Assembly (NCBI GenBank): GCA_044356305.1
Contig: JBIKWM010000056.1
Coordinates: 1-15,125, forward strand
Reading direction: 5' to 3'
Source of the DNA: JBIKWM01 sp044356305
GTDB lineage: Bacteria; Bacteroidota; Bacteroidia; UBA10329
Length of the DNA stretch: 15,125 nucleotides
In this document: in pieces, positions 14,459-15,125 of the stretch
Numbering within the stretch: position 1 is the first letter of the stretch
Layout of the letters: each line of letters starts with the position of its first letter
Translations under genes and position numbers: made by a program
The notes under the pieces: generated by a model
Told to the model about the DNA's origin: nothing
Databases searched by the model: none
What the model saw: the letters and a program-made list of their open reading frames with translations, nothing else

Positions 14459-14550
14459 AACAGCTATCAACCATTTGTATATCCGTACCCATCCGTAATC
14501 CGCATCAGCCACAAAAGAAAACCCCGACCATACCGGCCGGGGCCTTCCCT
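14459..14550 (+). repeat. Direct repeat unit, copy 2 (intact terminator)
   Basis: Second copy of the 92-nt unit, 143 nt after the first. It contains three ATCCGY hexamers in close spacing and then an intact terminator hairpin (14522-14542). Confidence 0.75.
14511..14542 (-). terminator. Rho-independent terminator of the gene at 14585
   Basis: CCCCG (14522-14526) pairs with CGGGG (14538-14542); after an A-C mismatch, CC (14528-14529) pairs with GG (14535-14536). On the minus strand the hairpin is followed by TTTTCTTTTGT. It lies 43 nt after the stop codon of the minus-strand gene to the right. Confidence 0.7.
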
Positions 14551-14590
14551 AACACCTAACACCTAACACCTAGCGCCTCACTCCTCACAC
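14549..14590 (+). repeat. Heptamer tandem repeat at the 3' end of the last gene
   Basis: CTAACAC is repeated three times exactly (14549-14569), then CTAGCGC, CTCACTC and CTCACAC continue the 7-nt period. The last unit covers the stop codon (14585-14587) and penultimate codon of the minus-strand gene. Confidence 0.65.
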
Positions 14591-15125
14591 CCCCGCCATT
14601 TCAAAATCCTCAGTCAGCGGCCCACCGTCCACCTCCACCTCGCGCGTCACCGTCTGCAGTCCGTTCTTGCTCACGGTCATCAGGTAGCGCCCATCAGCCG
14701 CACCTATCATCTTATACATGCCGTCCACATCCGTCTTCACCACCCCGAACACCTCCATCGTGCCGTCAAGCAGTATCCGGTCAAAGCGCACATCGGCCTG
14801 CACCACCGGGTTGCCACCGGCCACCAGGCGCACTAGGCCGCTCACATCGTGCCGCACCACATGCCTGCGCACCAGCCCCAGCACCGTGGCAAAGATGAAC
14901 TGCTCGCGCAGGGCCGCATTCTGCCTGAACACCTTCTTGCCGTCCTTGCACACCTTCATGATCCTCGCATACAGCGCGTTGTTCGCCTCCACCTTTATGT
15001 CCGTGTGCTCCTTCTCGCCCTCCAAAGCCTGCAGATAGTCGTTCTGCAACTGCTCAAAGTCCGTCTGCAGTTGTCCCATGGCACCAGTGGCCCCCGTGGG
15101 CAGCCCCCCGGTGGTCAGTTCGGCC
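14585..15125 (-). CDS. Unknown protein with C-terminal carboxypeptidase-regulatory-like domain, 5' end beyond window
   Basis: The frame is open from the stop at 14585 to the right edge, so the N-terminus is missing. An internal ATG at 15079 is not necessarily the start, since AELTTGGLPTGATGA precedes it in frame. The visible 179 residues comprise a Gly-rich stretch, a charged helix (QLQTDFEQLQNDYLQAL and on through LYARIMKVCKDGKKVFRQ), and from about VSGLVRLVAGG a beta-sandwich of the CarboxypepD_reg type: NPVVQADVRFD, MEVFGVVKTDVDGMYKM, GRYLMTVSKNGLQT, VEVDGG. That domain is a common binding module in Bacteroidota. The arrangement helix, K-x-x-FRQNAALREQF, then the regulatory-like domain fits small Bacteroidota proteins of unknown function (from memory). 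No function can be assigned. Confidence 0.8.
   Translation of the reverse strand, partial: AELTTGGLPTGATGAMGQLQTDFEQLQNDYLQALEGEKEHTDIKVEANNALYARIMKVCKDGKKVFRQNAALREQFIFATVLGLVRRHVVRHDVSGLVRLVAGGNPVVQADVRFDRILLDGTMEVFGVVKTDVDGMYKMIGAADGRYLMTVSKNGLQTVTREVEVDGGPLTEDFEMAGV

Noticed and set aside
14316..14590. CRISPR array
   Set aside because: There are only two diverged long units with a low-complexity spacer, plus short tandem repeats; no regular repeat-spacer pattern and no cas genes.

Overview
The window reads as a Bacteroidota chromosome, probably a fairly GC-rich member of the Flavobacteriales or a relative. Three things point there. One protein ends in a type IX secretion (T9SS) C-terminal sorting domain, and a second, degraded sorting domain lies at 13969-14100. 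Promoter-like -7 boxes of the TAnnTTTG kind (TACTTTTG, TACTTTCG) sit before several genes. Shine-Dalgarno sequences are mostly absent, and some starts appear to be TTG or GTG. No rRNA, tRNA, CRISPR array, transposase or phage gene was seen.

Layout. Positions 1-5940 are a surface-glycan region, mostly on the minus strand. It holds an ABC-2 type polysaccharide exporter: a permease (768-1565) and an ATPase (771 running off the left edge), joined by an ATGA overlap. It also holds a fucose operon: gmd (5940-4882), fcl (4885-3935, ATGA overlap) and a large multi-pass membrane protein of unclear function (3957-2320). A plus-strand unknown protein with a winged-helix-like C-terminus (1713-2309) sits between the two blocks behind its own promoter. 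Gmd and Fcl together make GDP-L-fucose. The exporter would move a finished lipid-linked glycan across the inner membrane, and the membrane protein may act on the same glycan (inference).

Positions 5941-9710 carry household genes: a plus-strand membrane fatty-acid desaturase (6064-7164), a small membrane-anchored c-type haem-binding protein (7494-7982), and a minus-strand TPR-coiled coil-SpoIIE phosphatase (9710-7983). The stop codons of the last two abut exactly.

Positions 9780-11855 encode the most distinctive gene: a secreted protein with a signal peptide, YadA-head-like 17-residue repeats, a self-cleaving S74 intramolecular chaperone domain, and a T9SS sorting domain. A strong compound hairpin terminator follows.

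Positions 12014-13792 (minus) carry the SRP GTPase gene ffh and, upstream, a DUF423 membrane protein whose promoter lies so close to its GTG that the mRNA should be leaderless. Positions 13793-14584 have no intact gene. They hold two related minus-strand terminators, the T9SS-domain remnant, a 92-nt duplicated unit and short tandem repeats. A partial minus-strand gene (14585 past the right edge) ends in a carboxypeptidase-regulatory-like domain.

I see no clearly new multi-gene system. The best candidates for a second look are the S74 plus T9SS architecture, the near-leaderless promoters, the winged-helix-like unknown and the repeat-rich 13.8-14.6 kb interval.
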